Assembly (NCBI GenBank): GCA_964504305.1
Contig: CAZDEB010000002.1
Location: forward strand, 62,001-126,000
Direction: 5' to 3'
DNA from: UBA11606 sp964504305
GTDB lineage: Bacteria; Actinomycetota; Acidimicrobiia; Acidimicrobiales; Aldehydirespiratoraceae
Length of the DNA stretch: 64,000 nt
The stretch's first letter is position 1, and each line of letters begins with the position of its first letter. The position numbers and the translations under genes are program-made. Shown here one piece after another: positions 41,095-49,744 of this stretch. Under the pieces are notes generated by a model that was not told the origin of the DNA, made no database searches, and saw only the letters and a program-made list of their open reading frames with translations.

Positions 41095-42579
41095 CTAGCC
41101 GTCGAGATCCCAATCGCGGCTGCGCTGCACTGCTCGCTGCCAACGTTTGTAGTCGCGATCGGCGTCCGAGCGGTCGGCGTCCGGTTCGAACCGGCGGTCG
41201 GCCGCCCAGTTCTTGGCGACTTCAGATGGTGATGACCACACCCCTTCGGCGATTCCCGCGAGATAAGCCGATCCGAGGGCGGTGGTTTCTGCTACCGATG
41301 ATCGAATGACAGCGACGTCGAGTTGATCGGCTTGGATCTGCAGCAACAGGTCCATCACCGACGCACCGCCGTCGACTCGCAGATCACGAATTCCGGTGCC
41401 GCTGGCGACCGACATCGCGTCGACGACATCGCGAGTCTGGTAGGCCATGGATTCGACCGTGGCTCGGGCGATCTCGGCTCGGCCGGTACCGCGGGTAAGG
41501 CCAACAATGGTGCCGCGAGCGCGGGGATCCCAGTAGGGAGATCCCAGCCCAGCCAGGGCGGGAACGAACACTACTCCGCCACTGTTGGGGGTGGAGGCGG
41601 CGAGGGGCCCAATCTCGGCGGCGTTGCTGATGATGCCCAACCCGTCACGCAACCATTGGATCGCCGCCCCGGTGACAAAGATTGCGCCCTCGTAGGCGTA
41701 GGTGGTCGCCCACTCTCCATCTTGATCGAGTGTCCAGGCGATCGTCGTCAGCAGACCGTCGACCGGCTCGGGGCAGGTCGAGCCAACATTCATCAGCACG
41801 AACGAGCCGGTTCCGTAAGTGTTCTTGGCCTGGCCCGGCTCGAAGCACGCCTGGCCAAACAGGGCGGCCTGCTGATCCCCGGCGATGCCACTGATAGGTA
41901 TCCCGGCCGGCACTGGTAAACCGTCGCGGGTTTCGCCGAATCGCCCCGACGACGGTCGCACCTCGGGCAAAATGTTGGTTGGAACATCGAGAAGCGAGCA
42001 CATTTCGTCGCTCCACTCGAGTTGACCGATGTCGTAGAGCATGGTCCGGCTGGCATTGGTGGTGTCGGTAACGTGAGCGCCGCCGGTGAGGTTCCATACG
42101 AGCCACGAGTCGATCGTGCCGAAGGCCAGATTGTGGCCATAAGCGACGCCGCCTTCGTTTAGAAGCCACTCGACCTTGGTGCCTGAAAAGTACGGGTCGA
42201 GCACCAAACCGGTGGACTGGCGTACCGCGTCCAGGTGGCCGTCGGCGGCTAGCTGTTCGCATCGCGAAGCGGTGCGTCGGTCCTGCCAGACGATGGCTCG
42301 GTGGCGGGGTTGCCCGGTCCGTTTGTCCCAAAGCACGACGGTTTCGCGTTGGTCGGTGATTCCGATCGCGGCGATTGGTTCGGGGACCTTGGTGGTGAGT
42401 TCAGCCAAGGTCGCAACTACCGCGTCCCAGATCTCGATCGGGTCGTGTTCGACCCACCCGGGCTTTGGGAAATGCTGCGAAAACTCCCGGTAGGCGTGAC
42501 CGCGAGGCGCGCCGTCTTCGCCCACCGCAAACGAACGAACGCCTGTAGTTCCGGCATCTATCGAGATCACGATTCCCAT
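41095..42579 (-). CDS. glpK: Glycerol kinase
   Basis: 494 residues, standard length. FGGY-kinase features: N-terminal IVISIDAGTTGVRSFAV, GWVEHDPIEIWDAV near residue 42, ITDQRETVVLWDKRTGQP near residue 72, WQDRRT near residue 96, and the second-domain GSAYLAGIAEGVW near residue 445. The GITDQRET motif and length support glycerol rather than xylulose. It phosphorylates glycerol to glycerol-3-phosphate in the cytoplasm. The stop adjoins the convergent aminotransferase stop directly. It is divergent from pfkA with a 75-bp shared promoter region containing a strong palindrome. Confidence 0.95.
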   Translation of the reverse strand: MGIVISIDAGTTGVRSFAVGEDGAPRGHAYREFSQHFPKPGWVEHDPIEIWDAVVATLAELTTKVPEPIAAIGITDQRETVVLWDKRTGQPRHRAIVWQDRRTASRCEQLAADGHLDAVRQSTGLVLDPYFSGTKVEWLLNEGGVAYGHNLAFGTIDSWLVWNLTGGAHVTDTTNASRTMLYDIGQLEWSDEMCSLLDVPTNILPEVRPSSGRFGETRDGLPVPAGIPISGIAGDQQAALFGQACFEPGQAKNTYGTGSFVLMNVGSTCPEPVDGLLTTIAWTLDQDGEWATTYAYEGAIFVTGAAIQWLRDGLGIISNAAEIGPLAASTPNSGGVVFVPALAGLGSPYWDPRARGTIVGLTRGTGRAEIARATVESMAYQTRDVVDAMSVASGTGIRDLRVDGGASVMDLLLQIQADQLDVAVIRSSVAETTALGSAYLAGIAEGVWSSPSEVAKNWAADRRFEPDADRSDADRDYKRWQRAVQRSRDWDLDG

Positions 42580-42621
42580 GCCTGGCGACGATAGTGGTTG
42601 CTGAGTCCCAGCGGCTCGCTA

Positions 42622-42641
42622 GGGTCAGGAACTCCTGACCC
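42622..42641. promoter_or_regulatory. 20-bp palindrome between divergent glpK and pfkA
   Basis: GGGTCAGGA (42622-42630) and TCCTGACCC (42633-42641) form a perfect 9-bp inverted repeat separated by AC. It lies 13 bp before the pfkA ATG and 42 bp from the glpK start. Position and symmetry suit an operator for a carbon-metabolism regulator, or a 5' leader hairpin. Confidence 0.55.
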
Positions 42642-42654
42642 GGGGGGATTGCAC

Positions 42655-43683
42655 ATGAGAATCGGAGTCCTCACCGGAGGTGGAGATTGCCCAGGTCTCA
42701 ACGCGGTGATCCGCGGGGTTGTCCGCAAAGCCGAGCGCGATCTTGGACACGACGTCGTCGGAATTCTCGACGGGTGGAGCGGACTGCTCGACAATCGGGT
42801 AACGCCGCTGTCGGTCGAGATCTGTCGAGGCATTTTGCCGCGAGGCGGCACGATCCTAGGAACGAGTCGCTATCAGCCTTTCATGTATCCCGACGGAATG
42901 GACCGTGTCCGTGCGTCGATCGAAGCCAACCGCATCGACGCGCTCATCGCGATAGGCGGCGAAGGAACCCTGTCGGCGGCCAACCGTGTTTACGAAGCCG
43001 GAATTTCGCTGGTTGGCGTGCCCAAAACCATCGACAACGATATTGCCGGAACGGAGCGCACGTTTGGTTTCGACACTGCCGTTCAGATCGCGACCGAAGC
43101 AATAGATCGTCTCCACACGACCGCAGAGTCCCACGACCGGATCATGGTGGTAGAGGTCATGGGCCGAAATGTTGGACACATCGCCACGTGGGCCGGACTG
43201 GCCGGCGGCGCGACACTCACTTTGGTGCCAGAAGAACCATTCGACATCCAGGAAGTGTGCAACGCCCTCACCCGGCGGCACCGCCGCGGTCGTTACGCAT
43301 CGATCGTCGTGGTCGCCGAAGGCGCTACGCCCAAAGAGGGCACAATCGAACTGGTGGCCGCCGAAGTCGATCAGTACGGTCACCGGCGGCTGGGCGGAAT
43401 CGGCGGCGTGGTCGCGGCCGAAATCGAGGCCCGGACGGGCTACGAAACACGGGTCACCGTCCTGGGCCATGTTCAACGGGGAGGCACGCCCACCTCGTTT
43501 GACCGGGTGCTGTCGACATGGTTTGGCGTTGCGGCAACCGAAGCGGTAGACGATGGCGACTTCGGCACGATGATGGCCTATCGAAAGAGCCAAGTCGTAC
43601 GGGCACCCTTGGCCGAATGCGTCGCCGATCTCAAGTACACGAGTCCCGAGCTCCTACGCACCGCCCGGACCTTTTTTGCTTGA
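42655..43683 (+). CDS. pfkA: 6-phosphofructokinase
   Basis: 342 residues from ATG 42655, with GGGGGGA 5-10 bp upstream; the 19 upstream codons overlap the palindrome. Motifs: GVLTGGGDCPGLNAV at the N-terminus, GGEGTLSAANRVYEAG near residue 100, VPKTIDNDIAGTERTFGFD near residue 122 and VEVMGRNVGHIA near residue 165. The Gly following GGE (ATP-PFK type GGDG) argues for ATP, while Lys in PKTIDND is shared with PPi-using and mixed groups. Donor is therefore open. It phosphorylates fructose-6-phosphate in glycolysis. Confidence 0.9.
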   Translation: MRIGVLTGGGDCPGLNAVIRGVVRKAERDLGHDVVGILDGWSGLLDNRVTPLSVEICRGILPRGGTILGTSRYQPFMYPDGMDRVRASIEANRIDALIAIGGEGTLSAANRVYEAGISLVGVPKTIDNDIAGTERTFGFDTAVQIATEAIDRLHTTAESHDRIMVVEVMGRNVGHIATWAGLAGGATLTLVPEEPFDIQEVCNALTRRHRRGRYASIVVVAEGATPKEGTIELVAAEVDQYGHRRLGGIGGVVAAEIEARTGYETRVTVLGHVQRGGTPTSFDRVLSTWFGVAATEAVDDGDFGTMMAYRKSQVVRAPLAECVADLKYTSPELLRTARTFFA

Positions 43684-43700
43684 CCCGACCAGGTCAATGT

Positions 43701-44390
43701 TTACGGCGCGGCTGTCGTGGTCGCAGCCGACGCCGAAGATGTGGTCGTCGCGACCGTCGTTGACGGGGTGGTTGTCGTCGGCGGCACGTAGTCGGGGTCG
43801 TAGTTCTCGAAGTCGGAGCGGTTGACGACATCTTTGGTGTCGCCGGAGATGGTTGGTAGAAACACCGCCTCGCCGTTGATTCGTATTCGCACGGCGAGGA
43901 TGTCCGGAAATCCGGTGGCGGTATAGACCAACTGGGCCGCAGCGTCGGCCAGCACCTGCGCCTCGGTCTCGACAGGATTGCCGTCGTCATCGAGCACGAC
44001 CATGTCGACGATGGCGACGTTGTTGTCGTTGACGATCGCTTCGATGAGGTCGAACTCACGAAGCGGGTTGCTCCAGCCCAAATCCTTTTCTTCTTCGGAG
44101 CGGATTTCTTGGCCAAAAAGCAACCCAATCCGGTCCTGGAACGGAGCGGCGGGGTCGACCTCTCTATCCACACCTCGAACGACGTTACGTTCGGCCTCCG
44201 CGGCAACGAGGTAGATCATCACCGTGACGCTCCGCGGCGTGGCGTCGAGAGTGGTGGTGACCTCGAGGTCGCTTCGAAGCACGTCGGGCAACTGATCGGA
44301 TTCGATGGGCACCGCCGCCTCGTCGGTCGGAAGCGAACAGGCCGCAATCGCCAGTGACATCGAAATGGCGACCGAAAGAAATCGTCTCAC
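43701..44390 (-). CDS. GerMN-domain lipoprotein, LpqB-like
   Basis: 229 residues. A lipoprotein signal ends at LAIAAC (Cys 18). The GerMN domain occupies ~50-190 (VTVMIYLVAAEAERNVVRGV near the start, then IVDMVVLDDDGNPVE and LVYTATGFPDILAVRIRING). The C-terminus is a Thr/Ser/Ala-rich tail. LpqB of other actinobacteria is about 580 residues and adds a beta-propeller; this protein has only the GerMN part. Its ATG overlaps the kinase stop by 4 bp, which is the MtrA-MtrB-LpqB order. It probably modulates MtrB sensing at the outer membrane face. Confidence 0.85.
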   Translation of the reverse strand: MRRFLSVAISMSLAIAACSLPTDEAAVPIESDQLPDVLRSDLEVTTTLDATPRSVTVMIYLVAAEAERNVVRGVDREVDPAAPFQDRIGLLFGQEIRSEEEKDLGWSNPLREFDLIEAIVNDNNVAIVDMVVLDDDGNPVETEAQVLADAAAQLVYTATGFPDILAVRIRINGEAVFLPTISGDTKDVVNRSDFENYDPDYVPPTTTTPSTTVATTTSSASAATTTAAP

Positions 44391-45802
44391 GCCAAGTCTC
44401 CTGCGAGATCATCATCGAAGTCGCCGATGGGAATCCGCACGACGAAGCGGGCACCGGGTTTCGCATCTTGGCGATCCTCGACCCAGATTGTTCCGCCATG
44501 AAGACCCACGTGTTCGGCAACCAGTGACAATCCGAGTCCCGATCCAGTTCCCTGTCCGCGTTTGCCGCCGGCACTTCCCCTGGAAAATCGGTCGAAGATA
44601 ACTGCCCGTTCGGCCTCGAACACGCCGGGCCCGTCGTCTTGCACGGCGATTATCGCAAAGTCGTCTCGTCGATCGACTGACACCTCGATACCACCCGATC
44701 CGTATTTGGCGGCATTATCGATCAGATTGCTGAGGACCTGCGCCAAGCGCCGCTTGTCGGCCACCATTACCAAATAGTCGTGCCCGCTCGCATCGAGACG
44801 AATCGGCTGGTGGGGGCTGTGGAAAACACTTTGACGAGCGAGCTCGACCAGGTCGAGCGGCTCGGCGTGAAGCGACGCTGATCCGACGTCGTAGCGACTT
44901 ATCTCGAGCAGGTCTTCGACCAGTTGGGTGAACCGGCTGATGTCGTCAGTCAGAAGGTCGAGCGCGGTCTGGTTTCTGGGCGACAACGATTCTCGGCTGT
45001 TGTTGAGAACCTCTACTGATGCGTTGAGGGTCATCAACGGGGACCGCAACTCGTGACTGACCTCGGACGCGAAGCGAGCATCTCGTTCGATGCGGTCTTC
45101 GAGCGAGCGAGCCATGCCGTTGAAAGACGCGGTCAACGAGGCTAGGTCGGCATCGGCGGGTGGTTCGAGGCGAGTGTCGAGTTCGCCGGCCGCCAACGAC
45201 TCTGCCGCGGCTCGCACGTTGGCCAGTGGCGTGAGCGCTCGGCGGCTAGCCCAAGATCCGAGGGCCGCGGACAGCAACGTGCTGGCGGCGGCCACGCCCA
45301 TGACGATGATCGCCAAGGCATCGAGGGTCTGCTCAACATCGTCGATGAGCGCCGCTTCGTAATACGAAGCATCGACGTGAGGGATCGGGATCCCGGTAAG
45401 AATTGCTGGTTTGTCGTTGAGGCGCACACGCATGGAGGCCGCGTGACCGTTCTGGACTTCGGCCAGCAGCGATGGCGGAACCCCGTCGGCGTTGAACAAC
45501 TGAGGATTGGAGGCCGACCAATCGGGTCCGAGGTGCAGAAGTGGAAACCCTCGGTCCGAGATCGTGAGTGAAGAGAAGATGTTGGTGACGTCCTCGATCT
45601 CGGCATCTGAAGACAGCCGGCCTTGTACTCGTTCGGCGTTGCGAACCGCCACCGCGAACGCTCTATCGTCGCGATCATCGACCAAGTTCTGACGCGTCAA
45701 TGTAAGCGTGGCCAGGGCAATGCTCAACGACAGGAGCAGCCCGCCCAGGGCGTACAGCATCATGATGCGGGCTCGGAGCCCGAGTCGTGACCAGATTCGC
45801 AT
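44387..45802 (-). CDS. mtrB: Sensor histidine kinase, MtrB-like
   Basis: 471 residues. Two membrane helices (~10-35 and ~165-190) flank an extracellular sensor region, followed by HAMP (~190-245), dimerisation H-box SEVSHELRSPLMTLNASVE near residue 255, N-box LSNLIDNAAKYG near residue 365, G1 DDGPGVFEAE and G2 GTGSGLGLSLV. It autophosphorylates and passes phosphate to the adjacent regulator. Order and companion lipoprotein support MtrB, which in actinobacteria links osmotic state and cell-wall growth; the assignment is by synteny and architecture. Confidence 0.85.
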   Translation of the reverse strand: MRIWSRLGLRARIMMLYALGGLLLSLSIALATLTLTRQNLVDDRDDRAFAVAVRNAERVQGRLSSDAEIEDVTNIFSSLTISDRGFPLLHLGPDWSASNPQLFNADGVPPSLLAEVQNGHAASMRVRLNDKPAILTGIPIPHVDASYYEAALIDDVEQTLDALAIIVMGVAAASTLLSAALGSWASRRALTPLANVRAAAESLAAGELDTRLEPPADADLASLTASFNGMARSLEDRIERDARFASEVSHELRSPLMTLNASVEVLNNSRESLSPRNQTALDLLTDDISRFTQLVEDLLEISRYDVGSASLHAEPLDLVELARQSVFHSPHQPIRLDASGHDYLVMVADKRRLAQVLSNLIDNAAKYGSGGIEVSVDRRDDFAIIAVQDDGPGVFEAERAVIFDRFSRGSAGGKRGQGTGSGLGLSLVAEHVGLHGGTIWVEDRQDAKPGARFVVRIPIGDFDDDLAGDLA

Positions 45803-45818
45803 CAGAGGAGGGCTGGCG

Positions 45819-46499
45819 CTACGCCTGAAGCTTGTAGCCGAGGCCCCGAACCGTGACTACGTGGCGGGGATTTGCGGCATCGGGCTCGACCTTGGTGCGC
45901 AGGCGCCGCACGTGAACGTCGACGAGTCGGCCGTCGCCGAAGTATCCATAACCCCAAACCCGTTCGAGCAGGACCTCGCGGCTGAGCACCTTTCCGGGAT
46001 TGGTGCCTAGCTCGACGAGTAACCGGAACTCGGTCTTGGTCAGGTGCACCTCTTCTCCGGCGAGGCGAACAACACCTTCTTCGGGGATGATCTCGAGGTC
46101 GCCGAAAACCATCTGAGGCGCACCGGGTTCGCTGGTGCGTGCTCGACGCAAAAGGGCACGAATGCGAGCCGAGAGCTCTTTGGGTGCGAAGGGCTTGGTG
46201 AGATAGTCGTCGGCACCAGCCTCGAGACCGGCGACAACGTCGTGCGTGTCGGCCCGCGCCGTCACCATGACGATGGGTACGTCGCTGGCTCGACGTATCG
46301 AACGGCAGACATCGAAGCCGTCGATGCCCGGCAACATTATGTCGATTAGTACGACGTCGGCCGCCTCGCGGGTAAAAGCGTTGAGAGCGTCTTCACCGCT
46401 GCTGGCTTCTTCGACGGTCCAGCCTTCGTCCTCGAGAGCAAGACGCACCGCAGTCCTGATGCGTTCGTCGTCTTCAACCGTGAGGATCCGCGTTCCCAT
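45819..46499 (-). CDS. mtrA: OmpR-family response regulator, MtrA-like
   Basis: 226 residues from ATG 46499. Receiver domain with acidic pocket (ILTVEDDERIR), phospho-acceptor Asp in VVLIDIMLPGIDG near residue 53 and the conserved Lys in DYLTKPFAPKELSARI. The C-terminal winged helix is complete (LTKTEFRLLVELGTNPGKVL and RVWGYGYFGDGRLVDVHVRR). It is the first gene of the operon, 16 bp before the kinase. In actinobacteria MtrA controls division and wall-hydrolase genes; that regulon is inferred here. Confidence 0.88.
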   Translation of the reverse strand: MGTRILTVEDDERIRTAVRLALEDEGWTVEEASSGEDALNAFTREAADVVLIDIMLPGIDGFDVCRSIRRASDVPIVMVTARADTHDVVAGLEAGADDYLTKPFAPKELSARIRALLRRARTSEPGAPQMVFGDLEIIPEEGVVRLAGEEVHLTKTEFRLLVELGTNPGKVLSREVLLERVWGYGYFGDGRLVDVHVRRLRTKVEPDAANPRHVVTVRGLGYKLQA

Positions 46500-46553
46500 C
46501 GTGGTGATGCTGCCAGATCTGGCGCCCACGCGCCGCGCGCGGGCCAAAATTAG

Positions 46554-47342
46554 TTAGACGCTGCGAGACGATGTGGTCGCAAGGAGATTGGCGAACTCCT
46601 CGGCCAAGGCCGGAGCGGCGGCTACATAGGGGCCGCCGGAGTCGAGTTGGTTGTTGGTTACCGCCCCGGCTTCTCGTGCTATCAGCCCCCCGGCGGCAAC
46701 GTCCCAGTCGTTTACCCCGCGTTCGAAGTAGGCATCGACTCGACCGGACGCAACGCTGCAAACGTCGAGGGCCGCACCACCGAAGCGGCGGATATCGGCG
46801 ATGGACGGCAGGAGCCTTTCGAGTACGGCGGCCTGCTCGGCTCGTCGCTGCGGGTCGTAGGAAAATCCGGTCGATACCACCGCACGGGAAATTTCGGACG
46901 CGTTGGCGGCCGAGATTGATTCGCCGTTGCACTGCGCTCCACCTGCGAGCACGGCCGTAAAACGTTCGGTACGGACGGGGTCGTGAACCACAGCTACAGC
47001 GTCGGTGCCGTGGATTCGAGCCGCGATCGAAACAGAGAAGCCAGGCAAATTGCGGATGAAGTTGGTGGTGCCATCGATGGGGTCGATGACCCAAACCACG
47101 CCCGACTTTGATTCCTTGGCCGCTCCTTCTTCGCCCACGAGCCCGTCGCCGGGACGTTCGGCGAGAATCAGTTCGACGATGGTTTGTTCGACCCAACGAT
47201 CCATGGCCGTGACCATGTCGGTGGCGCTTGATTTCGTGTCGGTTTCGAGCCGGTCACGAACACCGGGCGCGGTGAGGGCCGGTAGCACGGCGTCGACGGC
47301 TCGTTCGGCCAACTCGAGAAGGACCGAGCGGTCGGCGCTCAT
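46554..47342 (-). CDS. Inositol monophosphatase family protein
   Basis: 262 residues from ATG 47342. Metal-binding motifs are intact: GLVGEEG near residue 65, VIDPIDGTTNFIRNLPGF near residue 80 and the third Asp in DWDVAAGGLIAREAGAV near residue 215. Family members hydrolyse inositol-1-phosphate, histidinol-phosphate or fructose-bisphosphate. Inositol is needed for phosphatidylinositol mannosides, which fits the PimB'-like gene at 35620, but histidinol phosphatase remains possible. It overlaps the upstream membrane-protein gene by 4 bp. Confidence 0.88.
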   Translation of the reverse strand: MSADRSVLLELAERAVDAVLPALTAPGVRDRLETDTKSSATDMVTAMDRWVEQTIVELILAERPGDGLVGEEGAAKESKSGVVWVIDPIDGTTNFIRNLPGFSVSIAARIHGTDAVAVVHDPVRTERFTAVLAGGAQCNGESISAANASEISRAVVSTGFSYDPQRRAEQAAVLERLLPSIADIRRFGGAALDVCSVASGRVDAYFERGVNDWDVAAGGLIAREAGAVTNNQLDSGGPYVAAAPALAEEFANLLATTSSRSV

Positions 47343-47626
47343 TGGTCGTGAACGGCTCGTTGTGCTTCCTGAGCGGCCCATTCGCTGCGGGCTCTCAAGG
47401 TCAACACCGCGACGATCGCTACCCCGACCGCGGCCAGCGCCGCGCTCGCCACGCCGACAATTCCGGCGGTGGTCGTACAGCCGTCGTTACATTGCAGTTC
47501 GGTCACCGCAAAACCAATTAGCCCGCCACAGAGACCCGCCACCGATATCGCCAGTAGAGCGAGGATTCGGTCGAGCAACGGGGGAGCGGCGGTCTGGGGG
47601 CCGGTTGGGGGTAGCTGGGCGGACAT
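47339..47626 (-). CDS. Small two-helix membrane protein
   Basis: 95 residues. A Pro/Ala-rich N-terminus is followed by two hydrophobic helices (ILALLAISVAGLCGGLIGFA and AGIVGVASAALAAVGVAIVA) separated by a short loop with two Cys (LQCNDGCTT). The C-terminus is charged. No family recognised. Its stop overlaps the phosphatase start by 4 bp (ATGA), so the genes are coupled. It is divergent from the polyprenol-phosphate mannose synthase. Confidence 0.7.
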   Translation of the reverse strand: MSAQLPPTGPQTAAPPLLDRILALLAISVAGLCGGLIGFAVTELQCNDGCTTTAGIVGVASAALAAVGVAIVAVLTLRARSEWAAQEAQRAVHDQ

Positions 47627-47691
47627 CTCGGCAGCCTACCGAGAGTCGGGTCGCTGATCCGGCCTACGACGCGGCATAGAGTGCAGCCTTC

Positions 47692-48414
47692 GTGCGCACG
47701 CTGGTTGTACTTCCGACGTTTAACGAGGTGGCCAACATCGAAGAGGTGTTGGAGCGGCTGTTCGACGCGTGCCCCGACATTTCGGTTCTGGTGGTGGATG
47801 ATTCGAGTCCCGACGGCACCGCCGATGCGGCCGAGGCGGTCGCCGCCCGACTGGGTGAACTCGAAGTGCTTAGGCGTCCGTCCAAGTCTGGTTTGGGGTC
47901 GGCTTATCGCGAAGGTTTTCGTCGGGGGCTTGCCGGTGGTTTTGATGTGATGGTCGAAATGGACTCCGACCTTTCTCACGACCCCGCGGCGTTGCCGGCT
48001 TTGCTCGAAGCGGTAGACACGGGTGCCGATTTGGCGATCGGCAGCCGCTACGTTCCGGGTGGATCGATTCCGGATTGGTCCTGGCATCGGCGAGCGTTGT
48101 CTCGATGGGGGAACCGGTACGCGGCGGGGGTTCTCGATATCGATATTGCCGACGCCACGAGCGGATTTCGGGCCTACCGCGCCAGTGCGTTGGCTCAGAT
48201 CGATTTTCACACGGTGCAAGCCGATGGTTACGGGTTCCAGATTGAGATGGCTTACCGAGTGGTGGCGGCCGGCGGCGAGGTTCGAGAAGTAGCCATTTCG
48301 TTCACCGATCGCATCCGCGGCGAGTCGAAGATGTCGAGCCGGATCGTGGTCGAAGCATTGGTTCTGGTTACGTGGTGGGGAATCCGTGATCGACTGCTCA
48401 GAGTCCGTCGCTAA
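47692..48414 (+). CDS. Polyprenol-phosphate mannose synthase-like GT2
   Basis: 240 residues from GTG 47692. GT2 fold: LVVLPTFNEVANIEEVLERL at the N-terminus, VVDDSSPDGTADAA near residue 35, the metal-binding DxD in VEMDSDLSHDP near residue 85, GSRYVPGGS near residue 117. Length and motifs match Dpm1/Ppm1-type enzymes that load mannose from GDP-mannose onto polyprenol phosphate. No membrane domain is fused. It would supply lipid-linked mannose for lipoglycan or protein glycosylation. Close to the PimB'-like gene in theme, though not in the same operon. Confidence 0.88.
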   Translation: MRTLVVLPTFNEVANIEEVLERLFDACPDISVLVVDDSSPDGTADAAEAVAARLGELEVLRRPSKSGLGSAYREGFRRGLAGGFDVMVEMDSDLSHDPAALPALLEAVDTGADLAIGSRYVPGGSIPDWSWHRRALSRWGNRYAAGVLDIDIADATSGFRAYRASALAQIDFHTVQADGYGFQIEMAYRVVAAGGEVREVAISFTDRIRGESKMSSRIVVEALVLVTWWGIRDRLLRVRR

Positions 48415-48431
48415 ATGCCGATGTTCACATC

Positions 48432-49217
48432 ATGGTCACCGAAACCGGCACGATGGTGCCGCCCCGACGCCTCGGCGCGCTCCTCCGTAATGCCCGTGTT
48501 GCCGCGGGCTTGGAGCTCGAACAACTGGCGTCCAGAACCGATCTGACAACGGTCGATCTTGACGACCTGGAGCATGGTCGCCGACTGGTTGACGATGCAT
48601 TGCTCGAGTCGCTGATCGAACTCTACGGCGTGCAAGGCGTGGGACTGCTGCCGGCTAGATCGCAGCTCGTCATTGATCTCGACGAGGGCCGCATAGCTGT
48701 TGATCAGGCCGAACTCGAGGTTGGAGAGCTAACGGGGCCTGATGCGGTGCTGGCTCGCTACTTGGCGCTCGTGTATCAGCTGCGCGAACTGAGGGTCGGC
48801 ACCCCGATTCATCTCCGTGACGTCGACCTCAAGGTTCTCGGGACGGCTCTTGAATTGGCTGCCGACGATGTCGAGTTGCGGCTGCGTCGACTTATGGCCG
48901 ACGAGGACACGATCGCCCACGATCAAAAGCGAATTCGCCGGCGGATGTTGATACCTCTCGTAGGGGTCGTTGTTGCGGCCTGTTCGTCGGGTGTCATATT
49001 GCTCGTTGCCGAAAGCAACGAGGTCGAGAGCCCTGACCCAGCCCCGGCCGAAACAGCCGCCGAGCTAGCTGAGACATCCGGGGGCGAGATAGCGACGCCG
49101 ACGGTCGCCACGGCGGTTGTCGAAACCGATCTGGGCAATGGTGCAGCTGTTGCCGAAGCGCCCGTCATAGCGACCGAACTTGGTACCGCTGCAGTGGTCG
49201 TCAACCCAGAGGGCTGA
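48432..49217 (+). CDS. Membrane-anchored protein with N-terminal helix-turn-helix
   Basis: 261 residues from ATG 48432, 17 bp after the mannose synthase. Residues ~12-60 look like an XRE-type helix-turn-helix (LGALLRNARVAAGLELEQLA), with a helical linker to ~165, one membrane helix (MLIPLVGVVVAACSSGVILL, ~173-192) and a Glu/Ala/Thr-rich extracytoplasmic tail. The topology resembles RodZ-like or anti-sigma-like one-pass regulators, but the middle part is not RodZ. It may sense wall state; the function is unproven. Confidence 0.6.
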   Translation: MVTETGTMVPPRRLGALLRNARVAAGLELEQLASRTDLTTVDLDDLEHGRRLVDDALLESLIELYGVQGVGLLPARSQLVIDLDEGRIAVDQAELEVGELTGPDAVLARYLALVYQLRELRVGTPIHLRDVDLKVLGTALELAADDVELRLRRLMADEDTIAHDQKRIRRRMLIPLVGVVVAACSSGVILLVAESNEVESPDPAPAETAAELAETSGGEIATPTVATAVVETDLGNGAAVAEAPVIATELGTAAVVVNPEG

Positions 49218-49249
49218 CCACTCGGGCTTGCAGCTGGCATGCTGGCAGG

Positions 49250-49744
49250 GTGCGTGAATGGAAAGTCGCCGGAGGGCTCTTGGCCGACGAGCGCGGTTTG
49301 TTGCTCGTAGCCAACCGTCGGCGAAACGGCACAATCGACTGGACCACCCCGGGCGGCGTGGTTGATCCGGGGGAGACCTCCCTCGAGGCGCTGTCTCGCG
49401 AGGTAAGCGAAGAGACGGGCCTGCGAGTGACGCGTTGGGGTTCGCTTTGTTGGACTGTCGACGTCACCTTCGTGGACTTGGAGATGCACATGTCGGTCGA
49501 GGTCCACCGCGCCACCAGCTTCGAAGGGGATTTTGTCTTCGAAGACCCTGATGGCATCGTCGGGGCGGCTGAGTTCCTCCAGGGAAGTGACGTCGTAGCG
49601 CGATTGAGCGCCAGCCCCCGATGGGTGAGCGAGCCTTTGGCGGAATGGATCGAGCAGGAATGGTCGCTGGTTCAACACTTCGAATACCGAGCCCTCGGAG
49701 CGGCCGGCTCGCTGCGAGCCGAACGACTCCCTGCCCGATCTTGA
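49250..49744 (+). CDS. Nudix hydrolase
   Basis: 164 residues from GTG 49250. The Nudix box is complete, GGVVDPGETSLEALSREVSE followed by ETGL near residues 38-60, matching G-x5-E-x7-REUxEExGU. The enzyme hydrolyses a nucleoside diphosphate linked to another moiety; oxidised dNTPs are a frequent substrate, which would suit the coupled polymerase, but this is inference. The stop overlaps the dinB start (TTGA). Confidence 0.88.
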   Translation: MREWKVAGGLLADERGLLLVANRRRNGTIDWTTPGGVVDPGETSLEALSREVSEETGLRVTRWGSLCWTVDVTFVDLEMHMSVEVHRATSFEGDFVFEDPDGIVGAAEFLQGSDVVARLSASPRWVSEPLAEWIEQEWSLVQHFEYRALGAAGSLRAERLPARS

